This document shows, one piece after another, positions 21,241-33,801 of a DNA stretch of 64,000 nucleotides (position 1 is the first letter of the stretch; each line of letters starts with the position of its first letter). The position numbers were made by a program, and so were the translations under genes. Origin of the DNA: Heligmosomoides polygyrus polygyrus (Eukaryota > Nematoda > Chromadorea > Rhabditida > Heligmosomidae); contig OX377201.1 of assembly GCA_947396885.1 (NCBI GenBank), positions 26,575,923 to 26,639,922 of the forward strand, read 5' to 3'. The notes under the pieces were generated by a model, which saw nothing but the letters and a program-made list of their open reading frames with translations, was not told the origin of the DNA and did no database searches.

Positions 21241-24200
21241 CTTTAAAATGACTTCTTAATTAATTGCCATAAAGTCTATCTAAACTGCTCCCTCCACACA
21301 GAAGCCTTCAAGATGAGATGACTATTTTAGACCAAAGCTGTAGATCCTTCTATCCTAGCTATTCTATATGCTAGCCTTCGTTATTTCCAGCGTTGAAAAA
21401 ATAAATTCGAATATTCGGATCAAAGCAGCGCCTATGTCGGCGAGAAGAAGGAAGACGTTTTGAGGATGAAACGCGATCTACAATTCGTCCATGTGCGACT
21501 TTGCTCAATCTTGGCATTTGAGATTCCAATGCTGTTTTACAAATGCAATTCCACCGCATAAAGTGTACCTTCATGAGCCGAAATTGTTCTTGGCTCTACT
21601 TCGATTCACTAGCGTATGCGCCCTCTATGAAGCCCACATTTCAGCAAATTTTCTTGCTTTCTTCAATTGTTTATTATCACGCTTTGTTCTAATTTAATAG
21701 CCTACTTACTTCATTCACTTGCGTTCTGTACTGATATTGGATTATTGAGTAATTATTGAGTACTAGAAGATTCCACAATAGACTGTTGTTAAATCTTGGC
21801 ATAACGTAGGCAGGAACGTTAGAGTTATGTGGTAAGATTGTTATACACGTCTCATTCCGCTGACCTTTCGGAGTAACAGCCTTTTTCAGATGCTGAAAAA
21901 ATAGCTGGGCTTGAGAGGTTACTCGTTGAAAATCTGTTTTAAGTCACAGCAGCTTTAGGAGTCAATAGGAGAAGTAGACGAAATGGGAGTGAGACAGCTC
22001 AACTAACTTTATGGAATCAACCGAGGGTCTGGTCAGTCGCCTTCGGATGAAGGCAGACTGGATGAAAGTGACACCCCTTAGAGCTACCCTCATCGACCCT
22101 CCGGCTGTCGCCCTTCGGAGCCACGCTGACAGAAGTCAACAAGGGGGCCAATGTCTGGATAAGCACTATCCGCTCTTCCTTCCTATTGATCGTCGATTCT
22201 TGAGGACACGGCGCTTCGAGAGTCGCTACGATGTCCACCTACGCGCCAAGATGGTTACTGCCACCCCAAGCACTTCGGCTTGCCCGTCTCACCAATGCAT
22301 TCCTTCTTACACTCCTAGCAACTTGTGGGGTATACGATACCTGAGATCAGAGCGTCAAGAGAAGAATTTTGGGTGCTCTTTGATCTATACGTCGTTGTAT
22401 TACTGTAAAAGGACGACGTTACTTTGACTGGTTTTCGTACCCGTTGTACTACACGATACGTTCCTGCCTACTTCCCCAACACTTCTGCTTTCTTAAAGAA
22501 ACTCCGAGATGTAAGGTTAGAAGGGAGCTGCGTGATGGAGTCATTTGGTGTTACTTCCATACAAATGTTTCCAAAGTAGATGCAATGCATGCTGTGTACG
22601 AAATTCTCGTGGATCACAAGGACCGTATAACACTTTACGGAATAAGCACAGCTCAATTTTAAAAAATGAAAAAATAAAATAACAATTTAAAAAATAAAAA
22701 ATAATTAAAGACGCTGGCGGACGAATGTCTTTTTATCAGTTCTTCTATTGCTGTCTTGTCACAAAACACGAACACCAACACTTGAACGCTTCACCTCAAA
22801 CTTGAGCAATTGAGCTTTTTAAACACAGCACTTAAATTATTAAAAAGAGGAACAACCCCACCCCCTAGAGAAGCAATAGAGAGCGCAGCGCCCTACGACT
22901 CGAGACGAGAGAAAAATGCTCTGAGGAATGCGGTTGCCGGTTTTATGCGGAAAGACTGCGAAAGGTGATAAACGCAATTCATGGTGAGTTGAAGTGGCGG
23001 TTCGTTTACCGGAACATTGGGCCCCGTAGAAATTACATAATGCAGTCACCCCATTTTCGGATTGATCCTTTCGAACCAGCGCATCCATCGACATACCTCT
23101 TATATCTTTGTACTTCGTTATTCAGCGATGATAGGGAAGGACAGGCAGTCTGATCTGACAAGGGAAGGATACTAGATGACCACGGGACTTTGAGTCGAGA
23201 CTATATCACTGGATGCGGCTCCAAAAGCTGATTCCAAATATGTGTTCCATTTCTGCTGGGCGCATCTGTGAACGGAGTTACGGACGATGTTCATAGCAGG
23301 CTCCTTTGCCTTCTAGGTCCACGCAGAGCGGACCAATCACAAGAAAGCGAGTAGGGTTGAAACTGAGCAGCGGTGGCGCGGGGGGGGGGGGGTAGAGAAG
23401 CGGCATGGTGAGACGTGGTGGTCCATGGTTCGACTCCCTGTGTTATTGGGTTCTTGCACTTCCTAAAAAAGATCTGCCATGATCAACCAAAGCTCTCTGT
23501 GTCGAATCGCAACGGGAAAGGTCACCTGAAAGGACTCATCTTCATACTGACAACTTCATACTGACACGAAGATACAATTTATCATGAATATTTGCTAAGA
23601 AATTGGCGAGAAGACAAATAATGCGTTACATTAGCAACTGCGGAATAACACTATGAAATGTTCAAAACATAACAGCTTTTGGCAATGACCGCAGTGGATA
23701 AAAAATACATCATTGCAGCCGTTGTAAGAGGAGTGCTCTACGATGTTACTAGGGAAACATTATTGAATTGGTGTATAAAATATTCCAGGGTGACTGTGCT
23801 GGTATCTTGCACGAATACGTGAGAAAAGTTCTGAATCTTGGGGCAGAAAATTGCGTGTGAATCAGCGACACAATTCGAAGAATTGGCTAGCGAGAGTGAA
23901 GTGAGAACTTTATACCGTGTGTCAATACACGATACCTGCTTCATCCTCTGCTTCGATGCTCCCGCATTGCGCATTTCTCAAGATGGATGAGAAACTGCTC
24001 GCCATCTTCTTCTCTTGCCTTGTAGGAACGCGTCAAGTATCGGAAGGACCTAACTCCTCTAAAAGGCGCGCCAAAACAACAGCTGGTGAGAACATAGATT
24101 GGAAGGTAAGTCTGCAGTATTGTCCTTACCGACTCCGTGTGTCGAAAAAAGTTCGCCCAAGGGGCACAGATGCGCACAGCAGAACTCGGAACACATATTT

Positions 24201-25541
24201 GAAATCAGCGTTCGAAGCCGCATCCAGCGATTTACGTCTCATCTCGAAGTCCAATGGTCACCTGGTACCCTTCCCTTGTGAGATAAAAGCAGTCGCAACC
24301 GAGTCCTCCACAAGACTCTAAGCTTCTTGTGCGCCCTGGATATTACCTTGTTCCAGCCCTGGGAAGAGAGTAGAGCTGTTGACTTCGACGCATTTTAGAC
24401 CTGAACTATAAATCCCATATAAGTTCAGCTATTGCTGTCCACCACATTTAAATTCGTGGAGCGCGTGAAGTGTGTACAACATCTGACGCTCTCAATTGAA
24501 GCCCCTTCCAACGGAATTTAGCAACTGTGATCAAAGTGGAGCATCGCAGAAGGTGTATGCATGCCAGTTGCTTGAAGGTGCTAGTCTTTAAACTTCCGAC
24601 AGCGAAACAATGCAGTTTTCTCTATAGTTTCTCTCGCTTCAGGTTGTAGACTTGTGCTCAAGCACCTTTACCTGTTGACACGTAGATGCCTGAGACCAAA
24701 GCATCACTACGGCCAGTGCTGCGGTCATGTGGTCATGCTTGTTAATCGCGTAACTGTAGTTCTTAATTTGAAGGACTGTATGAAGCAACAAGTAATCATG
24801 CGCATGTTAGGATTGAGAGCCCATCACCTAGCGCTAAGAATTTTCCTTACAGGTTTTCCAATAGTTACGAGTACATACATAGGGCAGCAGATAGACTATT
24901 GCAACCATTACGTATACGCTCATAGCTATAGCTAGTCTAGCTCCAAGTGGCCAACGCTCTGGATTCGGAAGAACTGATGCAAAGTCCAGCGGTACATACT
25001 AATACAAAAGTCTATTCCTTTGCACACTCCCCATAGTCGCAAGCTGACCGTTCACCTGAAATTTCAAGATTACATTGTAATCATGAATAACAGCTTCGTG
25101 TGAAAATTTGATAAGACGAGGATATGGCGTAGAACTCTGGAACCAGCACTGGTGCTCCGCTCAAATTTTGAACTCCTGCTTTTGCAGTAGATATGAACGA
25201 ATACTCCACTGTCAGCACGCGTTAAATTTGGAGTCCTGCTGTTAAATAGAGCAAGACTGAATAAAGAAAGAACCATTATATGGAACAGAAACCACTTTAG
25301 TGAAGTTGGGTGCGCATAGTTTTGTAAGGATCCTATAGCATTATATGTAACAATATTTCCGTGCTTGCCGAGTCGTCAAATTGTATATCTATGAGTGCGG
25401 GAGTCTGAGGCGTCTGGTGATGGAGAAGCGCCTCCATTTTGGCTCGCTTCCATTACTTTCTGTTGTTTGCCTTCTTAAAAATTTCGGATTTCTAGTGGGA
25501 TAGTAAAATAAATGGCCGAAGAGTCTCTCTGCTTGTGGCAG
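21241..25541. other. No gene recognised
   Basis: Several ORFs of 60-140 codons occur (for example 22011-22427 and 23917-24321 on +), but none shows a motif I know. A poly-G run lies near 23380. Just after it, TGGTTCGACTCCC at about 23430 resembles a tRNA B box, without a foldable tRNA around it. Confidence 0.35.
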
Positions 25542-26330
25542 TCACCAACTCAGCTTTCTAGTCGCCGTTGGGAGTAGCCTCCAGTCTTTCATTGGAAGAG
25601 CAGGGTCGCCTATTAAGGCGACATCCCCAACCGTGAGAGTCCATTGGCTTAAATGATTACTAAGCGTAATCTTTCTGTGAGTCACGCGCAAGGAAGTCAA
25701 GTAGTGCTGATGCCACAGGTTCCAAAACTTCTCAGCTTCTCGGCATGACGAGCGAAGATCTTGAACCACTTGCTAACGGCATAGCAACGCTCTTGCCTTA
25801 TCTGATGGTATATAGCAGGAATCGTCTTTGTTGCCATTATCCGCAATGTTCTTGGCTTCAGTTCGCGTCGCACAAAGTCAATAGGCCGAATGGAGCATAG
25901 CTCTACCTGTGATGAGCTCTTGTATGTAAAAGGCCTCGAGTTAAGACAGCCTCTAGCTCGGCGATAAACGTGTGGTATTTCGTCAATGGAGCGTTGTCTT
26001 GCGCTTCGTAAAGCCTTGTAGACGCGGTGTCTTACCGACTTAATTAAGCGCTGATAGAATCCCCACTGCAAAGGCGCGTATTGTGTTGTATGGTTCCAAG
26101 AGATCTTGTTGTCCGCATTTTCGCGGTTGGCGGACAAGCTAATTCCTTCTTGTGGAACTGACAGGATATTTGCACTGATGGTGAGTAAGAAGGTTGGCGC
26201 GTTATCGCATGTAATAGACCCCGCAACCCCGACTCATGCCGGAAAGCGCCGCAGACTATTTAAAAACTCTTCTGTTGCCATGGTCCGTACAACTCCCACA
26301 ACTACAACTGTGGACTATTCGAGTCACACG
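25542..26330 (-). pseudogene. BEL/Pao retrotransposon integrase remnant
   Basis: On the minus strand, frames from about 26300 read EEFLNSLRRFPA, then SITCDNAPTFLLTISANI, ISWNHTTQYAPLQWGFYQRL, RGCLNSRPFTY, IRPIDFVRREL, and finally LWHQHYLTSLR and GDVALIGD. This is the integrase core plus C-terminal part of a BEL/Pao Pol protein: the D of TCDNAPTF is the second catalytic residue, and QWGFYERL is a clade hallmark. Frames change near 26150 and 25700. No LTRs, protease or RT are visible, so only a fragment remains. Confidence 0.85.
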
Positions 26331-26592
26331 TGAAAATTCATTCGTGACTTTTTCATAGTTTTCGCGCAAGGCTGGAGGTCAAAAATGTCAAGAACAATTG
26401 CTGAAATGGCCGGCTTCGAAGGATTCTTCGTTGCGGCAGGTCACTCAACCTCGGGTAATAGTACGTAGTTGGTGGTGATTTTACGCACTTGTTAGAGTAA
26501 CTTAAGATTCCTGTATCGTTCATCGAACACACGTTTAGTGTGTTCGATGCCTTTATGACAGTTTTATGAACTTTTTCAACCATCAACTGCAA

Positions 26593-27399
26593 GCGCAGTG
26601 TCGATAAATATACAACTTATGGTGTCGCTTTCAATTGAGATCCTCTTCCTTCGATTAATATATATATATAGATTTGAGGTGGCACAAGCGAGTAGTGCTA
26701 GCTACCGACACGCGCCACAGTGACATCTCCAAAAACTTTACTGTTTTAAATTTACAATCTACGATTCTGCTGTAATTTTAACCTGTGTGTAACTATAACG
26801 TATTACTTGCGAAACTTCTGATTTATTTGCTCGCACCATTCGAAGTACCACATATGAAGTACCACATTCTTTAGAGCTCCACAGCAAAGCAACCGCATCA
26901 TTTGAGACCTCAATGAATCTGCGGAAATCGAAGTTTATCATCGCGGTACGTCCTCTCATTTTTGCGCACTTGATCTTTTCTACTTTTTTATCACCATAAC
27001 AGTGGTGAGTGTCACTTGATCAGCACAGTTATGTAGTAAATACTGCGATGGACAGAAGTGCCAACGATTTAATGTCGTAAGCCTGCAAGGAAATAGTTTG
27101 AGCTCATTTCGAGAACTATGACGAAAACTAAAGACATTAGGGGACTCTTGCAGAAAGACTACTATAACTGTGCAAATTATGACAACCGCGAGTGAGGCAT
27201 GTTATACGTTATATGTTATATGCCGCAGTTCTGCCGGCAGCGCCGCAGCGGCAGTGGCGGAATGAGCTCGGGCATTCCTCACTGCGTGCCACGCCGTTCC
27301 ACTGCCCACCGCTAGCCGCAAAGTGTGCATGTGGCTTTATATTCCCCATCACCGACACTGTGGCCGACAGCGTCGGTGACAGCTTGTCGAGGGAAAAGA
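26593..27399. other. No gene recognised
   Basis: The stretch contains a short (TA)n run near 26660 and a GC-rich patch (27230-27380). That patch includes the small inverted repeat CACCGACACTGT/GACAGCGTCGGTG. No coding signal is seen. Confidence 0.4.
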
Positions 27400-27570
27400 G
27401 CGCACGCAGCTCCCTAGCCCATAAAGGACTGCTTAGTGTGCACGCCAGGCGCGAGTGAAGTCGCGTCACGCGTCGCGTGTACACTAACAAGGGGACTGTC
27501 TGAAGGGTACGACGAAGCAGCAAGAGCGAATACAATAGGAAGAATCTCCGTCCTCCAAATAGTAATAGAC

Positions 27571-28567
27571 TTACTTAGACTTAGTTCCTCCCATGCTGTT
27601 GAGCATATCGGGCGACGAGACTTCTCCATTGATACCTTCGTCTCTGGAAATATTTAGTAGTTGAAGGTCCCTTGCGAATGTTCGCCTCCATGTGTTTCTC
27701 GGATGACCGCGCGCTCTGCTACCACCTTCAGGAATCCAACACATGGCTACTCGAAGAAATCGGTACTCAGGCATTCGCATTACGTGTCCTGCGAGGCGTA
27801 GACGTCTTTGTGCGATTCATGCAGAAAGACTACTTGAACCGCTCCGGTTTAGGACTTCACAGTTAGTCACACGGTCTGTATATCGCACTTTCAATATCCG
27901 TCGAAGACATCTCTGGTGGAAGGCGTTTAGCTTTTTGGCGCACTTCAGGGACATGGCCCATGTTTCACTCGCGTAGGCAACAATCGGGACTACAATTGAG
28001 TGGTAAAGCCGCAGCTTTACCTTCGACGCGATTGACGATAAGCTCCAGATTGGGCCAAGCTTCCGAAACACAGATGAAGCCTTCACAATCCTCGTTAGTA
28101 TTTCTGATTCCACATTCCCGTCGCGTGACACGTTACTTCCAAGATATGTGAACTTCTGGACAGTTTCAAGCTGTGATGCCTCACGTTGATATCTACGTTC
28201 ATATCTGTTCTCCCTATGCTCATCACTTTCGATTTGTCCGGGTTTAATCGTAGTCCAATTTTCTTGGCTTCGTTCGCGAGGTTTGTGGTTGCCTGCTGCA
28301 GTAAACCGTTGTTCTCGGCTATAATGGCTACATCGTCTGCGAAATCGAGGTCTGTTAACCGGTGTGTCCTGCTCCATTTAATACCCGTTTCATCACCTTT
28401 CATGGATTTCCTCATAATGAAGTCTAGAGCAACATTGAACAGAAGAGGGGAGAGTACACATCCTTGTCTCACTCCGGTAACAACTTCAAAGAATGTCGTG
28501 TGTATTGCATTCGTTCTGACGCAACAGGAGGAATTCTTGTACAGCTTCTTGAAGGTTTCCACAAAGG
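27571..28567 (-). pseudogene. RTE-like LINE RT second half and C terminus
   Basis: The first frame (28567-28095) has FKKLYKNSSCCVRT, TGVRQGCVLSPLLFNVALD and LDFADDVAIIAEN, the FADD catalytic box. After a shift near 28150, FTYLGSNVSRDGNVESEI and YASETWAMS follow. After another near 27800, RARGHPRNTWRRTFARDL closes the protein before a stop at 27571. These are standard C-terminal LINE motifs in the right order. Confidence 0.85.
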
Positions 28568-30054
28568 GCTGGGGTCAGGGTCAAGCTTGAGGTTCGGGAA
28601 TCGAAGGGGGGGTCGTACTGTGGCCTCGTCTGGAGGGGGGGGGGTCGTGCTCTTCCGGTTTTGGCAGAGGATTCTCTCTTATTCTTCAGGTTTTTTGGTG
28701 TTTTTTCAATTCTTAATAATTTGTTTTTTCCAGGAATGCTTACGAAGGTGTGGAGTCTCTCCTTCGTCCCGCGAAGTTGCAAAAATTAATATAACAAGTT
28801 TCAAATAATGATTTTATTACTCGTTAGAAATAAAGATTTTCCGCCGGCAGATTTGGAGTCAATGAGAACTTTCCATTTTTCAGTTTTTTTTTTCAGGAAG
28901 TCATAGACGCGACAGTTTTCTGCCTGAACGAGCGACATCTACGTCCTAAATTGCAGTCTTTAAAATTTGAAGTGTCAATTGCTAAGGAAACATAAGTGCT
29001 TTTCCTACAAGATTTTTGGAAGCACTCTTCGAAGCGATGACCGAATGGCAACCGAGGATGGACTTGTCACGGAGCTAATTTTCTCTCTTCTGCTGGAAAC
29101 AGCATCAGAAAGTGAGGTTGTACCCAGTAAAGTTTTAATCCACCGGTTGACACAAGGGAATAAAACGTGTTTTTGTGAGACAATCTTCTGTATAAACAGA
29201 CGCTCCGATTTGTATCATTTGCCGAAAAAATTCGACACCGTTAATCACATGGAAGCCGCTATTTTTAAAAGCTGCTTTTTAAAGCGTAGAACCCACACCT
29301 CTTACAGTTTTAAAAGTTCTGTGAATTTTTCAGAGATGTCGCACAAACTTCGAAATATGGTAGGTTACGTGGAGCCATTGCGTTCTCCGATATCACCGAT
29401 CGCCACTGAAGGACGGACTTCTTGCGGCAAAAAAATTCTACCTTCTGGAGGAAGAGCATCAGAGAGTGAAAGCTGTACGAACTTAGAGTTCAAGATGTGA
29501 TTAATATACAATCATAAACTAAGCTTCTTCGCAGCGATCTCCGATATGATTAGGGCTGACTGCATTTAAATTTTTCGCTTTTCAAGAAAAATTAATTAAT
29601 TTTTACCTGATGCAGATCACCCACACAGTTGAAATCTTGCCACAAAAAGTATCAGGTCTTGTTCAATGCATAGTGTAAAAATCATGGTTTCCTGAAACGA
29701 ATAGACTGGATCCACCACTGGTCGATATCGCACCGACGTCATGGGAGCGACGAAATTTGACGTTCACAAAAATGACTATAACTCGGTATGTTTTCCACGT
29801 TTTTAAAAAGCTGATGGCTTTTTAGAAACTACAAGAAAAGTTGTTTCATAAGGTGTGAAAAACGGTTTTCAAAAACTAGGTCTTCATAGGGGGCGGAGGA
29901 CTTCGATTTTTGCGCGAAAAAAATTGAAGTGATTTTATATAAACAATTATATCCCGGTAGGTTTTTGGAATTTTGAAAGATTTAATAGCCTTTTAAAAAC
30001 TAGAGGAAAAGCGCTTTCGAATCATGAGGAAATTAGTTTCATCAGGGAGGTCCT

Positions 30055-30145
30055 CATAGAGGGCGGTGGGGGTTCGATTTTTGGCACGTATTTCTGCAAC
30101 AATGGACCAGAAATCGAACCCCCACCGCCCCCTATGAAGACCTCC
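30055..30145. repeat. Core hairpin 1 of giant palindrome copy 1
   Basis: CATAGAGGGCGGTGGGGGTT is mirrored by GAACCCCCACCGCCCCCTAT, with a loop around 30085-30110. The centre is near 30098. Confidence 0.9.
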
Positions 30146-30427
30146 CTGCTGAAAACTAGTTTCTACATGGTTCGAAAACGCTTTTCCTTCAGTTTTCAAA
30201 AAGCAATTGGGATTTTTAGATTTCAAAAAATTAACCGAGTTATGATCAATTTTGCGAAGCCGTATCCAGAGGAGTTGGTCGGCCCATCACCGGAGTCATT
30301 GGAGTGATTTCACAAAAAATGTCTATAACTCGGTTCGTTTTTTGGAATTCAAAAATCCCATTTGCTTTTCGAAAACTAGAGGAAATGCGCTTTCGAAACA
30401 TGAAGAAATTTGTTTTCAACAGGTAGG

Positions 30428-30520
30428 TCTTCATAGGGGGCGGTGGGGGTTCGATTTCTGGTCGATTTTTGCCAAAAATCGACCAGAAATCGAACCCCCC
30501 TCGCCCCCTATGAAGACCTC
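30428..30520. repeat. Core hairpin 2, centre of giant palindrome copy 1
   Basis: GGTCGATTTTTGCC is followed at once by AAAAATCGACC, so the loop is nearly absent. The GC-rich arms CTTCATAGGGGGCGGTGGGG and their mirror flank it. The centre (30472) is also the dyad axis of the whole element. Confidence 0.9.
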
Positions 30521-30789
30521 CTTTTCGAAAGACGATTTATGCATGGTCAGTTAGCATGTTTTCTATACTTTTCAAAAAGCAATTGGGATTTTTGAATTTC
30601 GAAAAACGAACGGAGTTATGATCATTTTTATGAAATCACTCCAGTGTCGACGGTGCAGAGTCTACGAGCAGTTCATCACAAATTTGATCATAACTTGGTT
30701 CACTTTTTTGAAATTCAAAAATCCCAATTGCTTTTTGAAAAATAGAGATAAGATGTTTTCTTTCCATATAGAAACCGGTTTTCAAAAAA

Positions 30790-30890
30790 GGGGTCTTCAT
30801 ACGGGGCGAGGGGGGTTCGATTTTGGCACGTATTTCTGCAACAATGGACCAGATATCGAACCCCTACCACCCCCTATGAAGACCTCCCTA
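30790..30890. repeat. Core hairpin 3 of giant palindrome copy 1
   Basis: CTTCATACGGGGCGAGGGGG is mirrored by an ACCACCCCCTATGAAG block. The centre is near 30836, about 365 bp from the central hairpin, as hairpin 1 is on the other side. Confidence 0.85.
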
Positions 30891-32411
30891 TTGAAAACTA
30901 ATTTTTACACGGTCCGAAAGCGCTTTTCCTTCAGTTTTCAAAAAGCAATTGGCTTTTGTAAAACTCGAAAAACTTACCGAGTTACGATTACTTATTCTAT
31001 ATCACTTCAATTTTTTTCGCGCAAAAATCAAAGTCCTCCGCCCCCTATGAAGATCTAGTTTTTGAAAACCGTTTTTCACATTGTGTGAAATAGCTTTTCT
31101 TGTAGTTTTTAAAAAGTTATTGGCTTTCTAAAATTGTGGAAAGCTTAGCGAGTTATACTCATTTTTGCGAATGTCGAATTTCGTCGCTCCCATGACGTCG
31201 GTGCCATATCGATCAGAGGTCGATGCAATCTATTCGTTTCAGGAAACCATGATTTTTACACTATGCATTGAACAAGACCTGATACTTTTTGTGGCAAGAT
31301 TTCAACTGTGTGGGTGATCTGCATCAGGTAAAAATTAATTAATTTTTCTTGAAAAGCGAAAAATTTAAATGCGATCAGCCCTAATCATATCGGAGATCGC
31401 TGCGAAGAAGCTCAGATTTTTACTGTGTAATACTCATGACTGAAAAATCCATGAAGCACAATTTCACTCTCGCGTGTTCTTTCCTTGAGAAGATTGAAAA
31501 ATTTTCCGCGAGAAGACCACCCTCAGTCTCCATCGATGATATCGGCGAACGCAATGGCTCCACGTAACCTACCATATTTCGGAGTTTGTTCAACGTCTCT
31601 GAAAATTTTACAGAGTTTTTAAAACAATAAGAAGTGTGGATTCTACGCTTTAAAAAGCAGGGTCCATGCTTCCATGTGATTAACGGTGTCGAAAATTTTC
31701 GGCAAATGACACAAATCGGAGCGTCTGTTCATACAAAGGAACGTTTCAGAAAAACAGGTTTTATTGCCATGTGTCAAACGAGGACTTAAAATTTTATTGG
31801 GTACAACTTCACTTTCTGATGCTGTTTCCAGCAGAAGAGAGAAAATTAGTTCCGTGACAAGTCCATCCTCCGGTTGCCATTCCGTCATCGCTTCCGAGAG
31901 TGTCTAAAAAATGTTGTGGATAAAGCACTTAAGTCAGCTTTAGCAATTAACACTCTGCATTGTATAGAGTACAATTTCGAATGCAGATGTTGCTCCTTCA
32001 CGTACAAAAATGTTCCGTGTTCACGAGATGCTCAGAAAGCCTGAAAAGTTGAACTCGTTGTGATTAATTCGACACCTGCTCTCAAAAGTGCTTTATTTTC
32101 AACTGTAAACAAACAAAATATTATTATCAGAAGATTACATGCACAAAACCTTTATCAGCGTTTTTTCTAACAAATTACTAAATCAAACAGTTGTCCTCTT
32201 TCTTGAACTAATCTGATACAGTCGACGCTGCATCTGGAAAGAAAGACCTATTAAAGGGTACAAAAATTGCATAGAAATTTTTAAAAAATCAATGCGGATA
32301 GGAAATAAAACTGTGGTCTACACAAGGGGGAGGGTCGTACCAGATCCGCTCTGGGAGGGGGGGGGGGGGTCGTAAATTTTCGGCAAAAATCGAACCCCAC
32401 GCTTGACCCTG

Positions 32412-33801
32412 GCTGGGGTATACCGTAAATCCTGAGAATTGACCATAGCGATTCACGGTGTATACTATCGAAGGCCTTCCGGAAATCCACGAAATTGATG
32501 AGAAGTTGCGTCCGAAATTCCATACATTGCTCGATGACATTCCGTAGGGTAAATATCTGTTCGCTGCATGACCTAGCACCTCGGAATCCACATTGTTCTT
32601 CACGAAGTCTTTCATCTACCGCGGCTCGCAGTCGATTTAGTAGAATTAAGCAGAACACCTTGCCGGGTATAGAAAGCAATGTAACTCCTCGCCAGTTTCC
32701 ACATTCTGATAAGTCACCTTTTTTGGGTATTTTGACGATGACTCCTCTAATCCAGTCTTCCGGAACTTCTAAGCGCTGCCAGCATATGTTAAATAGCCTC
32801 GTCAATGTAGTGATCATTGCTCTGCCTCCTGTTTTGAGAAGTTCAGCGGGGATTTCATCGAGACCCGGCGCTTTACCACCTTTCAGACTTTTGATTGCTC
32901 TATCCGTCTCCTCCAATGTAATGTCACCCATGTAAACTTCCAGAACGCACTCCTCTTCCTCATCTCGAAAGTCATATGTATCACTAGGTTCCGGCTGGTT
33001 CAGGACTTCTTTGAAGTGCGCAACCCATCTCTCGATCTGTTCTTCGTCCGTGACGAGCAACTTGCCACCTCGATCCTTTATCGGTGTGTTTGAGCTGCTG
33101 TGTGTTCCTGTTAGCTCTCTCACGATTCTGTAGAGCGTTTTCGAGTCACCACGTTCGGCAGCGTTTTGTGCTTCAACACCTTTTTGTGTCAGCCAATTCT
33201 TTTTATCGGCTCGACATGATCGTTTGACTAACCGATCGAGTTCAGCGTACTTCCGGCAATACTCCCATTTAACTGCATCGCTCAAATTAGATCGGTCCTT
33301 TTGTTGCTTCGTACGTTTCCGCTCGTCTATTAGATCCCACGTTTCGTGCCTTATCCACTGTTCTTTACGAGTGCCTCTCCTTCTCCCGATGATTTCTTCA
33401 GCACAAGCACGAGTAGCTTCCTTTATGATATTCCATTGCACTTCAGCCTCTGTGCAGCTGCCGACCTCTTCTAGCAAGCGGAATCGGTTTTGCAGCTTAA
33501 TGGAGAAGTTTGTCGAGATGACGGGATCTTTTAGTCGAGCTATGTCAAAGGGACGTGCAATGCAATGTCGTTTCTGTTGCTTGAGTTTCAGTCTCATGCT
33601 TGCTCTAACCAAGTAGTGATCTGATCCTACATCTGCGCCGCGGTATGCTCGTGTATCTAGTAAGGATGTTCTCCACCTGTTGCTGATACAAACGAAGTCA
33701 ATCTCGTTTACCGTTCCTCCATCCGGCGACGACCACGTAGCTTTGGTATCCGACGGTGTTGGAAATAAGTGTTGCCAATGCAGAGATTGTTGTAGCTGCA
33801 A
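32412..33801 (-). pseudogene. RTE-like LINE endonuclease end and RT first half
   Basis: After GSDHYLVRA there is a linker, then the RT fingers and palm: GGKAPGLDEIPAELLK, VIVKIPKKGD, NWRGVTLLS, EEQCGFRGARSCSEQI and FVDFRKAFDSIHR (motif A with its catalytic Asp). The LINE frame ends at the insertion (32411). The last 40 or so codons of the open frame, rich in Pro and Arg, come from the inserted palindrome and are not LINE sequence. Confidence 0.85.

Larger units (their letters stand above)
28576..32411. mobile_element. Giant palindromic transposon, copy 1 (3836 bp)
   Basis: Flanked by the 8-bp duplication GCTGGGGT (28568-28575 and 32412-32419). The ends are CAGGGTCAAGCTTGAGGTTC and, inverted, CAGGGTCAAGCGTGGGGTTC. 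Almost the entire element is an inverted repeat about a centre at 30472; for instance CATGGTTTCCTGAAACGAAT near 29690 is mirrored near 31240, and 29560-29660 mirrors 31300-31390. Three smaller GC-rich hairpins lie at the core. The open frames inside (for example 28967-29500) recur in inverted form and are not genes. CA..TG ends with 8-bp duplications fit the hAT superfamily. The internal sequence is unknown to me. Confidence 0.85.

Noticed and set aside
22620..22850. Spliced-leader RNA gene suggested by CTCAAACTTGAG near 22795
   Set aside because: Only a short palindromic similarity; the rest of the leader sequence and an Sm site are absent.
23370..23480. SINE from a B-box-like TGGTTCGACTCCC
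   Set aside because: No A box at the right distance, no tail and no duplications.
28967..29500. 177-codon ORF inside giant palindrome copy 1
   Set aside because: Its inverted counterpart (31888-31643) encodes a similar peptide on the other strand, as expected from the palindrome; no family motif and strong AT bias.
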